Assembly (NCBI RefSeq): GCF_030848565.1
Contig: NZ_JAVDDV010000005.1
Span: forward strand, 124,001-188,000
DNA length: 64,000 bases
Direction: 5' to 3'
Source of the DNA: Natronolimnohabitans sp. A-GB9
GTDB taxonomy: Archaea > Halobacteriota > Halobacteria > Halobacteriales > Natrialbaceae
Within the stretch, counting starts at the first letter, position 1, and every line of letters begins with the position of its first letter. A program made the translations under genes and the position numbers. The notes under the pieces are model-generated. The model saw only the letters and a program-made list of their open reading frames with translations. It did no database searches and was not told where the DNA came from. Of the stretch, positions 41,258 to 50,357 are shown piece after piece.

Positions 41258-41755
41258 GTCGTCAGCCAGATAATCCTCCTGTACTGCGACGACCTCACTC
41301 GAGTCCGCACACTCGCTGTAGCGGCGAAGGGGTTCCTCGTTTAGCGTCAGGAAGGTCTCGCCCCAGCGGAACGGCTCGAGGAGCTGCTCGGCGCGGTCGT
41401 ACTCGTCGAAGATACAACACGCCGCCGCCAGCGCCTCGACGGTCGTCAGCCGAAACGGCCGACCGTAGTTGACCGGGTTCGCGGCGACGAGAAACGGCAG
41501 GGCGCGGTGAACGCCGTTCATCCGGAACGAGGCCGCTTCGGCGGACTCCCAGGAACAGTCGAGCGCGACGAGCGTACCCAGGCCGTCTTCGGCGTCGGCC
41601 GGCGAGAGCGCCTGCTCGGCGTGGGGGTTGAGGACGACACCGTAGGGCACCTGCTCCATCTTCCGATAGAGCGTCGCCTCGTCGAACTTCTCGAGGCGAC
41701 GCGCAGTGCACTTGTTCGGGTCGTCGTCGCCCTCGTAGTAGACGTGACACTCCAC
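41255..41755 (-). CDS. tsr3: rRNA aminocarboxypropyltransferase Tsr3-like
   Basis: A 166-residue SAM-dependent enzyme of the DUF367/Tsr3 family, which transfers the 3-amino-3-carboxypropyl group of SAM to a modified uridine in small-subunit rRNA. The D-D-P-N-K-C-T start, the S-P-A-D region, L-V-A-L-D-C-S-W (about 74-81), the R[14 protein letters not shown] stretch and [10 protein letters not shown] all match. The start is a GTG at 41755, directly before the conserved E-C-H-V-Y-Y. Its stop is inside a family A repeat. It diverges from the NTF2-like gene about 118 bases away. Confidence 0.92.
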   Translation of the reverse strand: MECHVYYEGDDDPNKCTARRLEKFDEATLYRKMEQVPYGVVLNPHAEQALSPADAEDGLGTLVALDCSWESAEAASFRMNGVHRALPFLVAANPVNYGRPFRLTTVEALAAACCIFDEYDRAEQLLEPFRWGETFLTLNEEPLRRYSECADSSEVVAVQEDYLADD

Positions 41756-41872
41756 GCGAAGCCGTAGGGCCAGCCGACTCAAAAGAATCGCGGATCGACC
41801 CACGGAACCACAACCGCTTGCTCGAGAACCGCGAGCGCCGACACTTTTGGCGGTGGCCACGAACGTTCCGGT

Positions 41873-42229
41873 ATGCCCGCCGTTTCACCGTCGGATTCGG
41901 ACGACACCGATCCCGTCTCGGTCGTCAAGCAATACTACAGGGCCCTCGACGAGCACGACTACGAGACGCTCGAGGACGTTCTTACGAGCGAGTTCGTCCA
42001 GCGTCGTCCCGACAGGACGTTCGAAAGTCGCGAGGCATTCGTTTGTTTCATGCGCGACGCGCGGCCGAACCCCGATACTGAACACGAACTCGAGACCGTC
42101 GTCGCCGACGGCGATCGTGTCGCCGTCCGCGGCCGGGTGTTCGATGGCGAGACGGCGCTGTTCGAGTTCGCGGACTTCTTCGTACTCGAGGATGGTCGGA
42201 TCGGTCGACTCGAGACGTATACGCAGTGA
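41873..42229 (+). CDS. SnoaL/NTF2-like protein
   Basis: A 118-residue cone-fold protein of the NTF2/SnoaL type. The first helix [16 protein letters not shown], the L-T-S-E-F-V-Q strand and the final G-R-I-G-R-L-E-T-Y turn are the usual marks. Such proteins act as small isomerases or binding domains; without ligands visible no reaction can be proposed. The ATG at 41873 is just before the conserved region. It is monocistronic. Confidence 0.85.
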   Translation: MPAVSPSDSDDTDPVSVVKQYYRALDEHDYETLEDVLTSEFVQRRPDRTFESREAFVCFMRDARPNPDTEHELETVVADGDRVAVRGRVFDGETALFEFADFFVLEDGRIGRLETYTQ

Positions 42230-42668
42230 CACGTGGTGACCGGAGACCGACCTCGTTAGAGCCGGTGAGCAGGCTCGGAGTCGAGTAGTTCGAGAGACAT
42301 CGCTTTTCGTACGGCCCCGTGGATTTCGGCGTGTCTACCGCCAAAGGACATATTTCTGATATGTATCGTTATAGCGAAACCGATCCGATATTCAGCGGTA
42401 TGGTTCCATTTATCAAGGTAATAGTAGCGTATAATACTGTGTGGATAGGTACCGTTACCCTTGTCCCTCCTTGCGGTTTTGGGCAAGTATTGTGAGTTTG
42501 TGCACCCTTAACTATCATAATAAATTATACTGGCGTGCATGAGTGGCATTCGTGGCAACACACCGCAAAATATAGAATATCAGATACGATTATTATCGTC
42601 TGGGGGTGGGCCGGTCAGTTCGAGGCTAGCTGATACGGAACGGTGGATTTCGGGTGAGTTTCTAGCCG
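42230..42668. other. AT-rich intergenic region upstream of the symporter operon
   Basis: No supported gene in 439 bases. The stretch 42340-42600 is markedly AT-rich and contains several TATA-like words (TATAATACTG at about 42432, ATAATAAATTATA at about 42518). These could be operon promoters or the remains of an insertion. One short open frame (42256-42486, minus) was judged unconvincing. Confidence 0.5.
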
Positions 42669-43097
42669 ATGACTGACGACGAGTCTACTACCGACGGACA
42701 GCAACGCCAACTCGAGACCGACGGTGGTCACGAGACCGTCGACTATCTCGACGAGAAAATCCACATGTTCAGACCCGCGACACCGTTTATGCGGGATCAT
42801 CTGAAGCTGATCTGGGGGCTGTTTGCCGTTTGGGTGGTGTTCACGTTCGGTCCGGTGACCGCGACGCTGCTCGCGACGGACTTCATGACGGGCACTCACG
42901 TGCTCGGCTTCCAGCTCCACTACTTCCTCACCGCGATCGGTTCGCCGGTCAGCGTGCTCGTGCTGTGTGCGGCCTACGCGTGGCAGCGCGACCGGCTGGA
43001 CGCGGAGTACGGCGTCAGCCACGAGACCGAAGCCGAGGCCGAAGCCGAAGCGGAAGCCGGTAAGGCCGTCGCCGCCGACGGTGGTGAAAAGCCATGA
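42669..43097 (+). CDS. DUF4212 small subunit of a sodium:solute symporter
   Basis: A 142-residue membrane protein with two helices (about 47-68 and 76-102) after a polar lead. It has the family's P-F-M-R-D-H-L-K-L-I-W-G-L-F-A-V-W and T-G-T-H-V-L-G-F-Q-L-H-Y-F-L-T-A-I-G-S-P segments. DUF4212 proteins are always found before a VC_2705-type solute symporter and are thought to be its small subunit. The ATG at 42669 begins the operon, and its TGA overlaps the next ATG by four bases. An alternating E-A tail (E-A-E-A-E-A) precedes the end. Confidence 0.92.
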   Translation: MTDDESTTDGQQRQLETDGGHETVDYLDEKIHMFRPATPFMRDHLKLIWGLFAVWVVFTFGPVTATLLATDFMTGTHVLGFQLHYFLTAIGSPVSVLVLCAAYAWQRDRLDAEYGVSHETEAEAEAEAEAGKAVAADGGEKP

Positions 43098-44752
43098 TCG
43101 AACCGATCCTTCTTGAGGGAGTCGCAACCGACTTCTTAGAGGGAGACTTCAAACTCCTGCCTGCATTGACACTCGCCGCGATGCTGGTGATCTTCTTGGG
43201 AGTCGGCTACTTCTTCCGTGTTGCGGCGGTCGACGACATGTGGGTGGCCGGCCGCTCGATCGGATCGATCGAGAACGGGATGGCGATTGCGGCCAACTGG
43301 ATGAGCGTCGCTGCCTACCTGGGCGTGGCGTCGACGATCGCGTTCCTGGGATACTTCGGGCTGGCGTACGTCGTCGGCTGGACGACAGGATATTTCATCC
43401 TCTTGATCTTCCTCGCCGCCCAGTTCCGCCGATTCGGGAAGTACACCGCACCCGACTTCGTCGGTGACCGGTACTACTCCGATCTCGGCCGGGCAATCGC
43501 TGCAACGACGACGCTTCTGATCGCGTTCGTCTACATCATCGCCCAGGGGAACGGCCTCGGCCTGATGGCCCAGTACATCTTCGGCGTCTCCTACGAAGTC
43601 GGCGTCGTCCTCCTGATGGCGATCACGATCGGGTACGTCGCCCTCTCGGGGATGCTGGGCGCGACCAAGAACATGGCGCTGCAGTACGTCATCCTTATCT
43701 CCGCGTTCCTGCTCGGGCTGTACGCGACCGGCTGGGTCCAGGGTTGGTCGACGGTCCTACCGTTTATCGAGTACGGTACACAGTCGACCGAAATCGCGAC
43801 GGAGATCGACCGTCAGTTCACCGAGCCGTTCACGGACGCAAGCTACTACCACTGGATCGCCCTCTGTGTCAGTCTGATCGCCGGGACCTGTGGACTACCC
43901 CACGTCCTCGTGCGGTTCTACACCGCTGACAACGAGCGCAACGCTCGCTGGGCGACCGTCTGGGGGCTGTTCTTTACCCTGCTGCTGTTCCTCGGAACGA
44001 CTGTCTACGCCGCGTTCGGCACCCTGCTATACGAACAGAGCGGTGGCGATTACACCGAGATGACCGGCCAGCAAGCCGACACGCTCGTCGTCCTCACCAC
44101 GTACCTCGCCGAACTTCCGGAGTGGCTCGTCGGCCTCGTCGCCGCCGGTGCGATCGCGGCCGGACTGGCGACGACCGCCGGACTGTTCATCTCCGCGTCC
44201 TCGGCGGCTGCACACGACATCTACACCAATCTCTACAAGCAAGACGCAAGCGCTCGCGAGCAGATGATCGTCGGTCGTTCGACGATCCTCGTGCTCGGTG
44301 CGATCGTTACGTACCTGGCGCTTAGCCCGCCAGCACTCATCGCCGAAGTCGTCGGCATGTCCTTCGCACTCGCCGGCACCGTGTTGTTCCCGGTGTTCTT
44401 CCTGGGACTCTGGTGGGAAGACGCCACTCGAGAGGGCGCGATCGCCGGCATGCTCGTCGGGCTGTTCTTCGGCTTCGGATCGATCTTAAACGAGATCCTC
44501 CCGCAGTACATCGGCGCGCTGTCCGGCGACGCGATCTTCCCGACGTTCGCGACGATCGTCCCCGCGACGTCCTCGTCGCTCGTCGGCGTCCCGGCTGTCA
44601 TGCTCACGATCATCGTCGTCTCGATGTTCACCGAGGATCCGCCGGAAGACGTCAAACGCCTCGTCCGACAGTGTCACAGTCCAAAGCCGATGTCGAAGAT
44701 GGACTCCGCAGAAGACGTCGCCACTGACGGTGGCACTCCCGCAGACGACTAA
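43094..44752 (+). CDS. Sodium:solute symporter, VC_2705/ActP-like
   Basis: A 552-residue sodium:solute symporter with about 13 helices, of the type annotated as cation-acetate or VC_2705-family symporter. Recognisable parts are W-V-A-G-R-S-I-G-S-I-E-N-G-M-A-I-A-A-N-W-M-S (helix 1-2 region), G-T-C-G-L-P-H-V-L-V-R-F-Y-T and S-A-S-S-A-A-A-H-D-I-Y-T-N-L. Acetate, pyruvate or another small organic acid is the likely substrate, driven by sodium or protons. It overlaps its DUF4212 partner by four bases and is followed two bases later by a Usp gene, so all three form one operon. Confidence 0.92.
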   Translation: MIEPILLEGVATDFLEGDFKLLPALTLAAMLVIFLGVGYFFRVAAVDDMWVAGRSIGSIENGMAIAANWMSVAAYLGVASTIAFLGYFGLAYVVGWTTGYFILLIFLAAQFRRFGKYTAPDFVGDRYYSDLGRAIAATTTLLIAFVYIIAQGNGLGLMAQYIFGVSYEVGVVLLMAITIGYVALSGMLGATKNMALQYVILISAFLLGLYATGWVQGWSTVLPFIEYGTQSTEIATEIDRQFTEPFTDASYYHWIALCVSLIAGTCGLPHVLVRFYTADNERNARWATVWGLFFTLLLFLGTTVYAAFGTLLYEQSGGDYTEMTGQQADTLVVLTTYLAELPEWLVGLVAAGAIAAGLATTAGLFISASSAAAHDIYTNLYKQDASAREQMIVGRSTILVLGAIVTYLALSPPALIAEVVGMSFALAGTVLFPVFFLGLWWEDATREGAIAGMLVGLFFGFGSILNEILPQYIGALSGDAIFPTFATIVPATSSSLVGVPAVMLTIIVVSMFTEDPPEDVKRLVRQCHSPKPMSKMDSAEDVATDGGTPADD

Positions 44753-44754
44753 CG

Positions 44755-45210
44755 ATGTACGACAACATACTCATTCCGACCGACGGAAGCGACGTCGCCG
44801 AAAACGCCATCGATCACGCGATCGACCTCGCACGACGGTACGATGCGACGCTGCACGCGCTGTACGTCGTCGACATCGACGCGATCGATATCAGCCTCGG
44901 CACCGAACAGGTCCAGCGCATCAAAGGGGGTCAGTTCGGTGAGATGACCGAGCTGAAAGCGCGCGCCACGGCGGCGACCAGTAGCGTCACCGAACAGGCC
45001 GACGACCTCGAGGTAATCGAGTCGGTCGAAGCTGGCCAGCCACATCGGGTGATCGATTCATACGCGACGGCCAACGGAATCGACCTCGTCGTGATGGGGT
45101 CGGCCGGACGGAGTGGCGTCCGTCGAGCCATTCTCGGCAGCGTCGCCGAGCGAACGCTTAGAACCACGCAACTGCCGGTGTTAGTCGTCGACGCCCGCGG
45201 AGACGACTGA
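44755..45210 (+). CDS. Universal stress protein of the symporter operon
   Basis: A 151-residue UspA-fold protein with N-I-L-I-P-T-D-G-S at its start and the full ATP-loop G-S-A-G-R-S-G-V-R-R-A-I-L-G-S near residues 117-131. Unlike the copy at 2971-3465, the leading Gly is retained, so ATP binding is likely. It begins two bases after the symporter stop. Usp genes behind solute symporters and other transporters are a recurring haloarchaeal arrangement; a regulatory role on the transporter is inferred, not shown. Confidence 0.92.
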   Translation: MYDNILIPTDGSDVAENAIDHAIDLARRYDATLHALYVVDIDAIDISLGTEQVQRIKGGQFGEMTELKARATAATSSVTEQADDLEVIESVEAGQPHRVIDSYATANGIDLVVMGSAGRSGVRRAILGSVAERTLRTTQLPVLVVDARGDD

Positions 45211-45354
45211 GACGGACGGCCGTACCGAGTTTCGACGCGACGGGAGACTGGTCGGTAGTCTGCCAGCACTCGGACGCGCGTATCAGCGACCGGGCCGACC
45301 GGAAGACCGATGTCACAATGCCTACGGTCTCCCGCTGCGAACCCGAGTGCAACG

Positions 45355-45633
45355 ATGCCACCGATTCGCTCCGTCCTGCGGGGACTCCTCGCCAGCGTCA
45401 TCGGAATCCTCGTCATCGGCCTCCTCGCGACGATCGTCTTCGCCCTCGCGATCTTCGTCGTCTCGACCGGCGCCGGTCTCGCAGGCTACGAGCCAAGCGC
45501 TGATTTCGTCGTCCTCTCGGCGGCGTTGGTCGTCGTCGCCGTCATCCTCACCGGCGGATTCACGCCGCGGCTGTCGAACACCGGGGCCGACGAGGACTCG
45601 AGTGACGCGTTCGACGACCGGACGTTCAACTGA
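45355..45633 (+). CDS. Small two-helix membrane protein
   Basis: A 92-residue protein with two transmembrane helices (about residues 6-33 and 43-66) and an acidic C-terminal tail. No family is recognised. The ATG at 45355 is chosen because the first helix follows directly; an earlier ATG at 45310 would add 15 residues without features. It follows the Usp gene by 144 bases on the same strand and is followed by a mosaic of palindromic repeats. Confidence 0.7.
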   Translation: MPPIRSVLRGLLASVIGILVIGLLATIVFALAIFVVSTGAGLAGYEPSADFVVLSAALVVVAVILTGGFTPRLSNTGADEDSSDAFDDRTFN

Positions 45634-45675
45634 TAGCTAGACAGCGGACGCCCACGACTTCAGCAGCTACTGTTT

Positions 45676-45840
45676 ATACTGTCGGACAGCAGTCAGTGAG
45701 CCGTCGGTCGCCGCCCCGTTCTGGCGATCGGCGGTAAATATAGTAACAACTGCAACGGTTTACACACTGATCGCCGATCCGTCTGGCGATCAGGTGTGCA
45801 ATGACTTGCAGTGGCTACTATAGGTACAGCAGTCCGTATG
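45676..45840. repeat. Mosaic repeat: A-left end, B1 core, D insert, B-right end
   Basis: From 45676, an A-left end (ATACTGTCGGACAGCAGT) runs into a B1-type inner stem (GGCGATCGGCGGTAA). This is interrupted by a complete 84-base family D element (45739-45822), and then closes with the B right arm GTACAGCAGTCCGTATGA. It reads like successive insertions, D into B into A. Confidence 0.8.
45739..45822. repeat. Family D palindromic repeat, full copy
   Basis: An 84-base element with arms of about 38 bases, TATAGTAACAACTGCAACGG against the complement of CATTGACTTGCAGTGGCTAC-type sequence, closing in TATA at both ends. A lone left arm of the same family lies at 36268-36305. Confidence 0.75.
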
Positions 45841-45919
45841 AGAATATCAGGCCTCCGTGACCGCACCAGTCGTCGATCGAGAGAGGGTAATTTAACTGAT
45901 ACACGACCGAACGTCCGGT

Positions 45920-47452
45920 ATGTCCCTCTCAGACGTCGTCGGTGCAGCCGCTTCCGCGTTCCGTCGCCGACCGACGGATCTCCTTCCCTGGTACGTCCTC
46001 GGGGCCGCCGTCCCCGCGATCGCTCGCGTCGTCCCGTTTCTCGCGATCGCAGTCGGTGTCGCTTATCTCGAGGTGACCGGGCGACTCGAGGCGGCCATCA
46101 CGCAGTTTCAGGAACTCGAGACCGAGCCGCCCGATCCGGAGGCGGATCCGGACGCGTTCGAGGCGTGGGCCGAGAGCGTCGGTACAGCCTTCGAACCGTT
46201 GTTTTCGCCGACGATCGCGCTGCTCGTGCTCGTCGCCGTCGGTGGCGCGATCGTCGTCGGCGTCGGGCTGTACGCGGCCGTCTCCGCTGGCCAGCTCACG
46301 GCCTGTTCAGCTCGTCTCCGGAGTAATCGCGGACTGACGGCCGGTTTCGCCGGCTCGAGACGGTACTGGCTTCGCTTCCTCGGGCTCTACCTCCTCGAGT
46401 TGCTGGCCTGGATCGCGGTCCTGCTGACGGTCGGTATCGGAACGTCGATCGTCGCTGTGCTCGTCGCAGCTGCGACCGGCTCGGCTGGGGCCGCCATCGT
46501 CGTCGTCGTCATCGCGATATTCGTCACTGGCCTCGCGCTCGCGGCAGTCCGTGCGCTGTTTGCGTTCGCACCGGTCGCGGTCGTCGTCGACGACACGACC
46601 GCGGTCGATGCGGTGTCGAACACCGTCGGATTCGTCCGTTCACAGCCGCTTCGTGCGGGCTTTTACTACGCCGTCGTCCTCGCGACGGTCGTCACACTCG
46701 CGATCGTCTCGAGTGCCCTCGCGCTCGTCAACGCTACCGCCGTCGTCTCCCTGCTTACTGTGTTGCTCGTCTTCCCGGCACTGGATCTCCTGAAGACGGC
46801 ACTTTACAACGCGTATCGGGAGCGGCTCCGACCGCCAGCGACACCCGAGCGGACGCTCTCGAGGCAGTTCCGCGATGGAATCGGTCGCGGCTGGAACGAA
46901 CTGGTCGCGTTCGTCCGCGAGACGCCAGGCACCCACACGCTCGTCGTCGTCCTGGCTATCGGTAGCTTCTGGGTCGGCTGGGAGGCCGCCGAACCGCTCG
47001 TCGATCTCGGCGTCGAGACGTCGATCGCGGCCCGTCTCGAGGGCCACAACCCGGCCGCGGCGACGCTCGAGTTCTTTGGCAACAACTGGATGGTCGCGCT
47101 GACGACAGCGCTTTCCGGACTGATCTTGGTGCTCCCAGCGATCGTCTCGCTCGTATTCAACGGGTTCGTCATGGGTATCTACGGCCGGACTGAGGTCGAT
47201 CCGACGGAGCTGCTCGCGTTCGTCGTCCCCCACGGTGTCTTCGAGGTCCCCGCGATCTTCGTCGCCTCGGCGCTCGGGATCCGACTCGGCATCGCCGGCT
47301 GGCTGGCCTATCGCGGGCAGACGAGCCGGACGGAGCTCGCTGACACGCTCGAGCGCGCGTTCTGGGTGTTGGTCGGAATCGGTATCCTGCTCGCTGTCGC
47401 AGCGGTTATCGAAGGGTTCGTGAGTCCGTACTATTACGAACTATTGTTCTGA
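45920..47452 (+). CDS. SpoIIM-like polytopic membrane protein
   Basis: A 510-residue membrane protein. The first 320 residues hold about six helices. The last 170 form a stage II sporulation protein M (SpoIIM)-like domain: a long extracytoplasmic loop, F-F-G-N-N-W-M-V-A-L, then L-I-L-V-L-P-A-I-V-S-L-V-F-N-G-F-V-M-G-I and P-H-G-V-F-E-V-P-A-I-F-V-A-S-A-L-G-I-R-L-G. Archaea do not sporulate; in them the domain occurs in membrane proteins of unknown role. The extra N-terminal helices make this copy larger than plain SpoIIM proteins. It is monocistronic behind the repeat mosaic. Confidence 0.8.
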   Translation: MSLSDVVGAAASAFRRRPTDLLPWYVLGAAVPAIARVVPFLAIAVGVAYLEVTGRLEAAITQFQELETEPPDPEADPDAFEAWAESVGTAFEPLFSPTIALLVLVAVGGAIVVGVGLYAAVSAGQLTACSARLRSNRGLTAGFAGSRRYWLRFLGLYLLELLAWIAVLLTVGIGTSIVAVLVAAATGSAGAAIVVVVIAIFVTGLALAAVRALFAFAPVAVVVDDTTAVDAVSNTVGFVRSQPLRAGFYYAVVLATVVTLAIVSSALALVNATAVVSLLTVLLVFPALDLLKTALYNAYRERLRPPATPERTLSRQFRDGIGRGWNELVAFVRETPGTHTLVVVLAIGSFWVGWEAAEPLVDLGVETSIAARLEGHNPAAATLEFFGNNWMVALTTALSGLILVLPAIVSLVFNGFVMGIYGRTEVDPTELLAFVVPHGVFEVPAIFVASALGIRLGIAGWLAYRGQTSRTELADTLERAFWVLVGIGILLAVAAVIEGFVSPYYYELLF

Positions 47453-47563
47453 GGTCGTCGGTCGGCTCGCCGACCTGCGTCCGGGTCGAGTACCGACACG
47501 CAAACTGCCCGCCCGCTGGTGAACACCGAACCAATAAAGGCGAACGGTTCCGTCGTCTGTGAC

Positions 47564-48523
47564 ATGACGACGACGCTCGGAACGGCGAGCGCGGCCCCCG
47601 GCGAGATCGATACGGGTCGTCTCGAGGTCGGTGAGACTCGAGACGGAAGCCCGTTCGGACTGCCGGTCGCCGTGATCAACGGCCAGCGGTCGGGGAAGAC
47701 TCTCTACATGCAGGCGGCGAGCGATGGCGACGAACTCAACGGCGTCGGCGTCATCCAGCGCGTCGTCCCCCAACTCGATCCTGCGGAGATCGCCGGGACG
47801 ATCCTGATCGTCGGGATCGTCAACTACCACGCGTTCCAGGTCGCAGAGCATCGCAATCCGATCGACGACACGAAAATGAACCGGGCCTACCCCGGCAACG
47901 AGAACGGGACCTCGAGCGAGCGAATCGCGGCCGCGACGTTCGAAGCCGCGACCCGGGCGGACCTGATTCTCGATCTCCATCAGGGTTCGACCAGCCGAAT
48001 GATCGACGAGGTCCGCGTCCGTTGTGGGAAACGCCACCGACTCCACGACGACTGTCTCGAGCTGGCGAAGGTCTTTGGCTGTGGGTACATCCTCGATCAG
48101 AAAGGTCCCGACGGACAGCTCGCACGGGCAGCACCGGACGAAGGGATCCCGACGGTCGACCCCGAACTCGGCGGCACCGTCGGCTGGGACGAGACGAGCA
48201 TTCGGAAAGGCGTCGAAGGCGTCTTCAACGTCCTGACCTACTACGGCTTCCTCGACGGCGACGTCATCCCCGAGTCACAGACGCGAGCCCGCGGGTTCGA
48301 GCAGTACGGCGCTCCCGGTGGCGGGTTGATCTCGTTCCAGAAGGATCTTGGCGAGCGCGTCCGCGCCGGCGAGACGCTGTTCGAACTGACGACCCCATTT
48401 GGCGAGCCCAAAGCCGAGGTGACCGCCGACAGCACGGGGATCCTCTGGCGCACCCGTCGGCTGCCACAGGTCGCGACCGGAGAGTACGTCTGCTCGGTCG
48501 CCACCGATATCGACGACTACTGA
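47564..48523 (+). CDS. Succinylglutamate desuccinylase/aspartoacylase-family protein
   Basis: A 319-residue metallohydrolase-like protein of the M14 carboxypeptidase clan. The usual first zinc motif H-G-D/N-E is S-D-G-D-E here (near residue 58), with Asp in place of His; the second zinc His is kept in L-D-L-H-Q-G-S, and the D-D-T-K-M-N-R-A-Y-P-G segment matches the substrate-binding loop. A C-terminal beta domain (from about residue 220) completes the fold. It probably splits an N-acyl amino acid, but the altered ligand makes this uncertain. It ends one base before the threonine-synthase gene, suggesting an operon. The start MTTTLGT at 47564 is preferred to one 45 bases upstream. Confidence 0.85.
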   Translation: MTTTLGTASAAPGEIDTGRLEVGETRDGSPFGLPVAVINGQRSGKTLYMQAASDGDELNGVGVIQRVVPQLDPAEIAGTILIVGIVNYHAFQVAEHRNPIDDTKMNRAYPGNENGTSSERIAAATFEAATRADLILDLHQGSTSRMIDEVRVRCGKRHRLHDDCLELAKVFGCGYILDQKGPDGQLARAAPDEGIPTVDPELGGTVGWDETSIRKGVEGVFNVLTYYGFLDGDVIPESQTRARGFEQYGAPGGGLISFQKDLGERVRAGETLFELTTPFGEPKAEVTADSTGILWRTRRLPQVATGEYVCSVATDIDDY

Positions 48524-48524
48524 G

Positions 48525-49688
48525 ATGCCGTCGGACCTCGTCTGTCCGGACTGTGAGATCGTCTACGAGGCCAGCCCGTCCGAACCGTGGCGCTGTGGCT
48601 GTGGCAGTCCCCTCGAGTTCGCGGACCGACCGCTCCCGCAGGGCGATCCGCTGCCGCTTCACCGGCTCGACACCAGTGACGGACTCTGGACCTTCTTCGA
48701 GTTCCTCCCGATCGAGCGACACGTGACGTTTCACGAAGGGTTTACGCCGCTGGTCGACGCCCCCGAGTGGAACGCCCGGTTCAAACTCGAGTACGTGCTC
48801 CCGACGGGGTCGTTCAAGGACCGTGGTGCGACGACGACCCTCTCTCGAGCGGTCGAGGTCGGCGCCGAGACGGTCGTCGAAGACTCCTCGGGCAACGCCG
48901 GCGCCGCGATCGCAACCTACGCGGCCCGGGCGGGCCTCGAGGCCGAGATCTACGTCCCGACGGACGTCAAACAGTCGAAGCTGATGGCGATCCAGCGAGC
49001 CGGTGCCCGGCCCGTTCGGATCGAGGGGAGCCGAGAGGACGTAACCGAGGCCTGTATCGACGCCGTCGAGGGCGATCGAGGAGACGCCACAGAAGGCACG
49101 GCCAGAGCGACTCCCTATCAGACCGGCGAGGGCTGGTACGCCAGCCACGCCTGGAACCCGGCCTTCTACGCCGGGACGATGACGTTCGCGTTCGAGATTG
49201 CGGCCCAGCGAGGATGGGAAGTACCGGATGCCGTCGTTCTCCCGATCGGGCACGGAACGCTGTTTCTCGGTGCCTATCGAGGCTTCGCTCGGCTCAACGA
49301 GGCCGGTATCGTCGACGGAACGCCCCGGCTGTTGGGTGCACAGGCGACGGGTTATACGCCGATCGTCGGTGCGGTCGACGGCGAGGCGGTCGGCACGAAC
49401 GACGGCGAGACGGTCGGCGCTGACATCGCCGATGGAATTCGGATTATCGAGCCGGCACGGGGCGACGAGATTCTTACGGCGATCGAGGCGACCGACGGGG
49501 ACGTCATCGCGCTCGGTGCGGACCCGATCGAGAGCGCACTCGATCGCCTCCACCGCGGTGGCTTCTACGTCGAGCCAACCAGTGCGGTCGCGCCCGCAGC
49601 CCTCGAGGCGTACCGCGAACACGGCGTCCTCTCCGCGGACGACGACGTCGTCGTTCCGCTCACCGGCAGCGGACTGAAAACCCTATGA
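48525..49688 (+). CDS. thrC: Threonine synthase-like PLP enzyme
   Basis: A 387-residue PLP enzyme that converts O-phosphohomoserine to threonine. The PLP lysine lies in L-P-T-G-S-F-K-D-R-G (about residue 100), followed by S-S-G-N-A-G-A-A and the phosphate-binding P-I-G-H-G-T-L-F-L loop in the middle. An N-terminal zinc-knuckle-like C-P-D-C...C-G-C-G precedes the core, as in archaeal threonine synthases. Close relatives include cysteate and other PLP fold-II synthases, so identity rests on the family only. It begins one base after the upstream stop, so the two genes are co-transcribed. Confidence 0.82.
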   Translation: MPSDLVCPDCEIVYEASPSEPWRCGCGSPLEFADRPLPQGDPLPLHRLDTSDGLWTFFEFLPIERHVTFHEGFTPLVDAPEWNARFKLEYVLPTGSFKDRGATTTLSRAVEVGAETVVEDSSGNAGAAIATYAARAGLEAEIYVPTDVKQSKLMAIQRAGARPVRIEGSREDVTEACIDAVEGDRGDATEGTARATPYQTGEGWYASHAWNPAFYAGTMTFAFEIAAQRGWEVPDAVVLPIGHGTLFLGAYRGFARLNEAGIVDGTPRLLGAQATGYTPIVGAVDGEAVGTNDGETVGADIADGIRIIEPARGDEILTAIEATDGDVIALGADPIESALDRLHRGGFYVEPTSAVAPAALEAYREHGVLSADDDVVVPLTGSGLKTL

Positions 49689-49713
49689 ACACCCAGTTCC
49701 GATGACGGAATAG

Positions 49714-50250
49714 ATGGTCAGCCGTCCAGCCGAGTTCTGCCCGCACTGTGGAGACCCCCTCGAGTCGATTACGGCCGATGGTCGCGAGCGAGAGCACTGT
49801 CCGAGCTGTGAGGACGTAATCTGGCACAATCCGGTCCCCTGTGCGAGCGTCGCGGTCGTCGATCGCTCCCGCCCCGATCCGGCGGTACTCTGTGTCGAAC
49901 GTGGCGTACCGCCGGGGATCGGCGAGTGGACGCTCCCCGGCGGCCACATGGAGGTCGGCGAGGAGCCGGCCGTCGCCGCCGTCCGCGAACTCGAGGAGGA
50001 AACCGGCGTGGCTCTCGATCCCGACGCGCTCGAGATTCTCGATGCGACTACGATGCCGCCACAGAAGGACAAACACGTCGTAACGGTCCACTACGTCGCG
50101 AGACGGGCCGACGCGACCGGCGAACCGATCGCCGGCAGCGACGCGACCGCGGCCCGGTTCTGGTCGCCGGCGGAGTTCGACGACTCGAGTGAGGCGTTTC
50201 GTCCGATTCACGAGCGCCGGTTCCGCGAGGCCGCCGTCTACTTCGACTGA
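49714..50250 (+). CDS. Nudix hydrolase with N-terminal zinc ribbon
   Basis: A 178-residue protein. A zinc ribbon (C-P-H-C-G near residues 9-13; C-P-S-C near residues 29-32) is followed by a Nudix fold whose box GGHMEVGEEPAVAAVRELEE (starting near residue 75) continues E-T-G-V, with all catalytic glutamates in place. This layout is that of the archaeal NUDIX group related to NADH pyrophosphatase (NudC), so hydrolysis of a nucleoside-diphosphate derivative is likely. It follows the threonine-synthase gene by 25 bases on the same strand and could share its message. Confidence 0.9.
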   Translation: MVSRPAEFCPHCGDPLESITADGREREHCPSCEDVIWHNPVPCASVAVVDRSRPDPAVLCVERGVPPGIGEWTLPGGHMEVGEEPAVAAVRELEEETGVALDPDALEILDATTMPPQKDKHVVTVHYVARRADATGEPIAGSDATAARFWSPAEFDDSSEAFRPIHERRFREAAVYFD

Positions 50251-50328
50251 ATGCTCCCCCCGGGGCTCGACTCGCGCGAATCCGGGAGTCGCTGCGGCCA
50301 TCAGTCACGCGGGCGAAACCCGACATTC

Positions 50329-50335
50329 CTTTACT
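50329..50335 (+). promoter_or_regulatory. TATA-like element for argS
   Basis: TTTACTT, about 26 bases before the ATG at 50358, as expected for a leaderless message. Confidence 0.5.
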
Positions 50336-50357
50336 TGCGCCCTGAATACGGGCGGGT

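Noticed and set aside
42256-42486. 76-codon frame on the minus strand in the AT-rich gap
   Set aside because: Its first half is basic and Tyr/Ile-rich, unlike haloarchaeal proteins, and the end is not linked to a recognised family; probably chance in AT-rich DNA.
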